64,000 nt of DNA, taken from positions 124,001-188,000 of the forward strand of contig NZ_JANKHH010000007.1 of NCBI RefSeq assembly GCF_024626475.1, given 5' to 3'. A program made the translations under genes and the position numbers. The notes beneath the pieces were generated by a model. It saw only the letters and a list, made by a program, of their open reading frames with translations. It did no database searches and had not been told where the DNA came from. Of this stretch, positions 61,681-64,000 are shown one piece after another. Source of the stretch: Parerythrobacter lacustris. Lineage in GTDB: Bacteria > Pseudomonadota > Alphaproteobacteria > Sphingomonadales > Sphingomonadaceae. Positions within the stretch are counted from its first letter, which is position 1. Each line of letters starts with the position of its first letter.

Positions 61681-62496
61681 CTAGACCCACCGCGCCGGAT
61701 CGAGCGCGAGCAGCTGTGCCAGTTGCGCATAGAGCGTGGGTTCTTCGCGGCGCAGTTCCTGCGGCCGTTCGAAGAAGGTCACGATCGCTTCGGCGAAGAA
61801 CTCTTCGTGGTTGGTCGCACCATAGGGATCGATCAGCGTGTATTCGCCGCGTTCGAGCCGTTCGACATGGTCGTTGTAGGCATCGAGCATCGCCTTTTCC
61901 CACCCGGCATAGGCCTGCCCCTTGCGCAGGATCGGGATGCCATCGGTATCCCCGGTCAGCGCATCGAGCTGGTGGGCGAACTCGTGGAGTACGACATTCT
62001 GCCCGTCGTGCATGTTGAGGCCGCCATACAGCGCATCGTCCCACGACAGCACGACCGGCCCGCGCGCCCAGCTTTCGCCGAGCGTGCCGTGGTTGTTCTG
62101 ATGCACGAACTGGCCGTCCTGCCTCGCGTGGCCGGTGAGGAATGCGGACGGGTAGAGCAGCACGTTCCTGAGCGTGTCGTACCATACCGGGCTGTTGACG
62201 ATCAGCAGGCAGGCCTGCGCCGCGATCGACAGCTGCATCTCTTCGGTGACTTCGACGCCGTTGTAGCCGCGGAACGTCACCTGATCGAGCAGCAGGTTCA
62301 TCTTGCCCTCGTGCGCGGTCCGCAGGTCTGCAGGCAGTCGTTTCACCAGAGGTACCAGCCGCTCGACCACCGCGCGCTGTTCCGGCGTCAGCGGGGTGGC
62401 AAGGAGCTGCGCGCGCCTGCGCCGCCGCAAGTGCCCGCGATAGAGAAGGAAGGCGATGACAAGCAGCGGGACGGCGAGGATCAGCCAGGGCGACAT
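61681..62496 (-). CDS. mtfA: MtfA-like zinc peptidase
   Basis: The 271-residue protein has an N-terminal membrane helix (WLILAVPLLVIAFLLYRGH) and a gluzincin-like domain with HEFAH (171-175), GPVVLSWDDALYGGLNMHDG upstream, and a downstream Glu in NHEEFFAEAIVTFFERPQ. E. coli MtfA binds Mlc and has aminopeptidase activity; this version is membrane anchored. It lies between queE and valS with about 250 and 48 bases of spacing. Confidence 0.9.
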   Translation of the reverse strand: MSPWLILAVPLLVIAFLLYRGHLRRRRRAQLLATPLTPEQRAVVERLVPLVKRLPADLRTAHEGKMNLLLDQVTFRGYNGVEVTEEMQLSIAAQACLLIVNSPVWYDTLRNVLLYPSAFLTGHARQDGQFVHQNNHGTLGESWARGPVVLSWDDALYGGLNMHDGQNVVLHEFAHQLDALTGDTDGIPILRKGQAYAGWEKAMLDAYNDHVERLERGEYTLIDPYGATNHEEFFAEAIVTFFERPQELRREEPTLYAQLAQLLALDPARWV

Positions 62497-62544
62497 GGCT
62501 CAAAGATAGGTTCGATTGCGGCGCTTTAGTAGTCTGCCGCTCTT

Positions 62545-64000
62545 CTATCCCAAACGCGCCAGCGCTGCCGTAAGCCGCTCGACTTCGGCGCTGTGATGCG
62601 CATAGTCGGCGCGGGCCTTTTCGACTGCTTCGGGCTTGGCGCGCTCGACGAAGCTGGGGTTGGCGAGCCGCCCTTCGAGCGACTTCGCTTCCTTCTGCGA
62701 GGCTTCGAGCGCCTTGGCGAGGCGGGCCTTTTCGGCGGCGAGGTCGATCACGCCTTCGAGACCGAAAACGTACTCGACCCCACCGGCAATGAATGGGACC
62801 GCCGAACCAGGGACTGCGTAGCTTGTTAGTGATTCTTCGACCCGGTCTTCCCAGTCTCCACTTGATAGGTTGATACGTGTCCCTGAATTGAAGAAAATTA
62901 CTGCTTCGAGCTTGCCGATACGTGCAAGCGCTGGACCGTGTTTCGTGAATCGATTTACGAGTTCTTGGTATTGGCCATCAGAAAGCTTCCGCCGATCAGG
63001 ACCGACGATAATTCTAAGCCCTGGTGGCACAGAAACCTCGGCCCTGATTGACCGCAAGTTCTCCAACAATTCGATAACCCAGTCGACCTCCGCCTTGGCC
63101 GCCGGATCGACGCTCGCCTGCGGCTCGGGCCATTTCGCGGTGATCAGCGGGTAGTTGGCGCGGTCGCCTTGCTTCGACCACAGCTCTTCGGTGATGAAGG
63201 GCATGAAGGGGTGCAGCATAACGTAGATCTGGTCGAGCACCCACCCGGCGACGGCGCGGGTTTCGTCGTCGATCGATCCCTTGATCAGCTCCAGATACCA
63301 GTCGCAGAACCGGTCCCATACGAAGTGGTACACCGTGTTTGCTGCGGCATCGAAGCGCAGTTCGGCCATCGCCTTGTCGAGCGCGGCCAGCGTCTCGACC
63401 ACCTCGCCGATGATCCAGCGGTTGACCGCACTGGTGGCGGCGGGTGCGGCAATCGTCTTGCTCGCACCGATGCCATTCGACTGGCAAAAGCGGGTCGCGT
63501 TCCACAGCTTGGTCGCGAAGTTGCGGTATCCCTCGACCCGCTTGTCATCCATCTTGATGTCGCGGCCCTGGCTCTCCATCGCCGCCATGAAGAACCGCAG
63601 CGCGTCCGCGCCGTAGCGGTCGATCAGGCCGAGCGGATCGACCACATTGCCCTTCGACTTGGACATCTTGCTGCCGTCCGCCGCGCGCACCAGCCCGTGG
63701 AGGTAGAGCTTCTTCCACGGGCGCTCGCCCATGTTGTAATACCCCCACATCATCATCCGCGCGTCCCAGAAGAACAGGATGTCGAAGCCGGAAATCAGCA
63801 GGTCGTTGGGGTAATGCCGGGCGAGGAGGCTGGAGGACGCATTGTCTTCCCCAACGACTTGCGTTGGGGAGGATTGGGGCCACCCCAGCGTCGCGAAGGG
63901 CCACAGGGCGCTCGAGAACCAGGTGTCGAGGACGTCCTCGTCTTGCGCCAGGGCGACGCCTTCGCCGGCCTGCGCCTGCGCTTCGGCCTCGGTCAGCGCG
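62545..64000 (-). CDS. valS: Valyl-tRNA synthetase (partial, 5' end beyond window)
   Basis: The visible 485 codons hold the second half of ValS. These include [34 protein letters not shown], the KMSKS motif ([17 protein letters not shown]), the anticodon-binding domain ([12 protein letters not shown]), and the C-terminal tRNA-binding coiled coil ([20 protein letters not shown]). It charges tRNA-Val. The frame is open to the right edge. Two oddities are noted separately: codons 62800-63070 are more AT-rich and use different codons from the rest, and the connection after FATLGWP contains a palindrome-encoded insert. Confidence 0.95.
   Translation of the reverse strand, partial: ALTEAEAQAQAGEGVALAQDEDVLDTWFSSALWPFATLGWPQSSPTQVVGEDNASSSLLARHYPNDLLISGFDILFFWDARMMMWGYYNMGERPWKKLYLHGLVRAADGSKMSKSKGNVVDPLGLIDRYGADALRFFMAAMESQGRDIKMDDKRVEGYRNFATKLWNATRFCQSNGIGASKTIAAPAATSAVNRWIIGEVVETLAALDKAMAELRFDAAANTVYHFVWDRFCDWYLELIKGSIDDETRAVAGWVLDQIYVMLHPFMPFITEELWSKQGDRANYPLITAKWPEPQASVDPAAKAEVDWVIELLENLRSIRAEVSVPPGLRIIVGPDRRKLSDGQYQELVNRFTKHGPALARIGKLEAVIFFNSGTRINLSSGDWEDRVEESLTSYAVPGSAVPFIAGGVEYVFGLEGVIDLAAEKARLAKALEASQKEAKSLEGRLANPSFVERAKPEAVEKARADYAHHSAEVERLTAALARLG
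63848..63870. repeat. Short palindromic element inside valS
   Basis: TCCCCAACG and CGTTGGGGA form a perfect nine-base inverted repeat around ACTTG, flanked by CT/GGATTGGGG. It lies in frame in valS and encodes part of [15 protein letters not shown]. Similar short palindromes are usually intergenic in sphingomonads, so this copy looks like an insertion into a surface loop. Confidence 0.6.

Overview
The window reads as a chromosomal segment of an alphaproteobacterium, most likely an Erythrobacteraceae member (Sphingomonadales). The support is the high GC content, the ChpT histidine phosphotransferase of the CckA-ChpT-CtrA relay, an alphaproteobacterial RpoH, class A RNase P RNA, a TorF-type porin, SPOR-domain proteins, and sphingomonad-style palindromic repeats such as the one between clpP and clpX. 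This placement comes from recognised families, not from a search.

Layout. 1-5.3 kb: the start of a DUF418 membrane protein, a Sel1/SPOR periplasmic protein, and a ParA-like ATPase with a ribbon-helix-helix partner and a SPOR lipoprotein. 5.5-9.7 kb: iron storage (bfd, bfr), the ribosome GTPase der and a CHAP-domain cell-wall protein. 9.9-20.2 kb: tRNA-Leu(UAG), then trigger factor, clpP and clpX, interrupted by an antiporter, an amidase and a TonB-dependent receptor without a standard start codon. A tetratricopeptide gene broken by an in-frame amber codon follows clpX. 20.4-24.8 kb: one minus-strand run of six genes (CDF metal exporter, periplasmic protein, polysaccharide deacetylase, ECF sigma factor, anti-sigma factor, fasciclin-domain protein). 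24.9-34.5 kb: mtgA, rpoH, rluD, a JAMM peptidase, chpT, an amidase, an alkylsulfatase, rnpB, a pentapeptide/LprI protein and a TspO-like protein. 34.7-43.6 kb: a serine-protease autotransporter, an exported TPR-CHAT protease, an aquaporin and a periplasmic protein with a TonB C-terminal-like domain.

43.6-48.6 kb is the accessory part and the most interesting. It is more AT-rich, holds a tiny ORF and two related winged-helix proteins, and then three RNA methyltransferases. These are an NpmA/Kam-type 16S rRNA A1408 methyltransferase, a SpoU/TrmH-type 2'-O-methyltransferase, and an RsmI-type C1402 2'-O-methyltransferase fused to an N-terminal DUF371 domain otherwise known from archaea. Two of the three families act on the same small patch of the ribosomal decoding site, so this looks like a dedicated rRNA-modification cassette.

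48.6-64 kb: ugd with a phosphatase, a TorF porin, a SIMPL protein, glyoxalase I, nhaA, an NfrB/NfrA-like envelope-glycan pair, a TSUP transporter with a TIGR02186 partner, a HerA-type ATPase, queE, mtfA and the 3' part of valS. The valS gene carries a compositionally odd patch and a small palindrome inside its reading frame.
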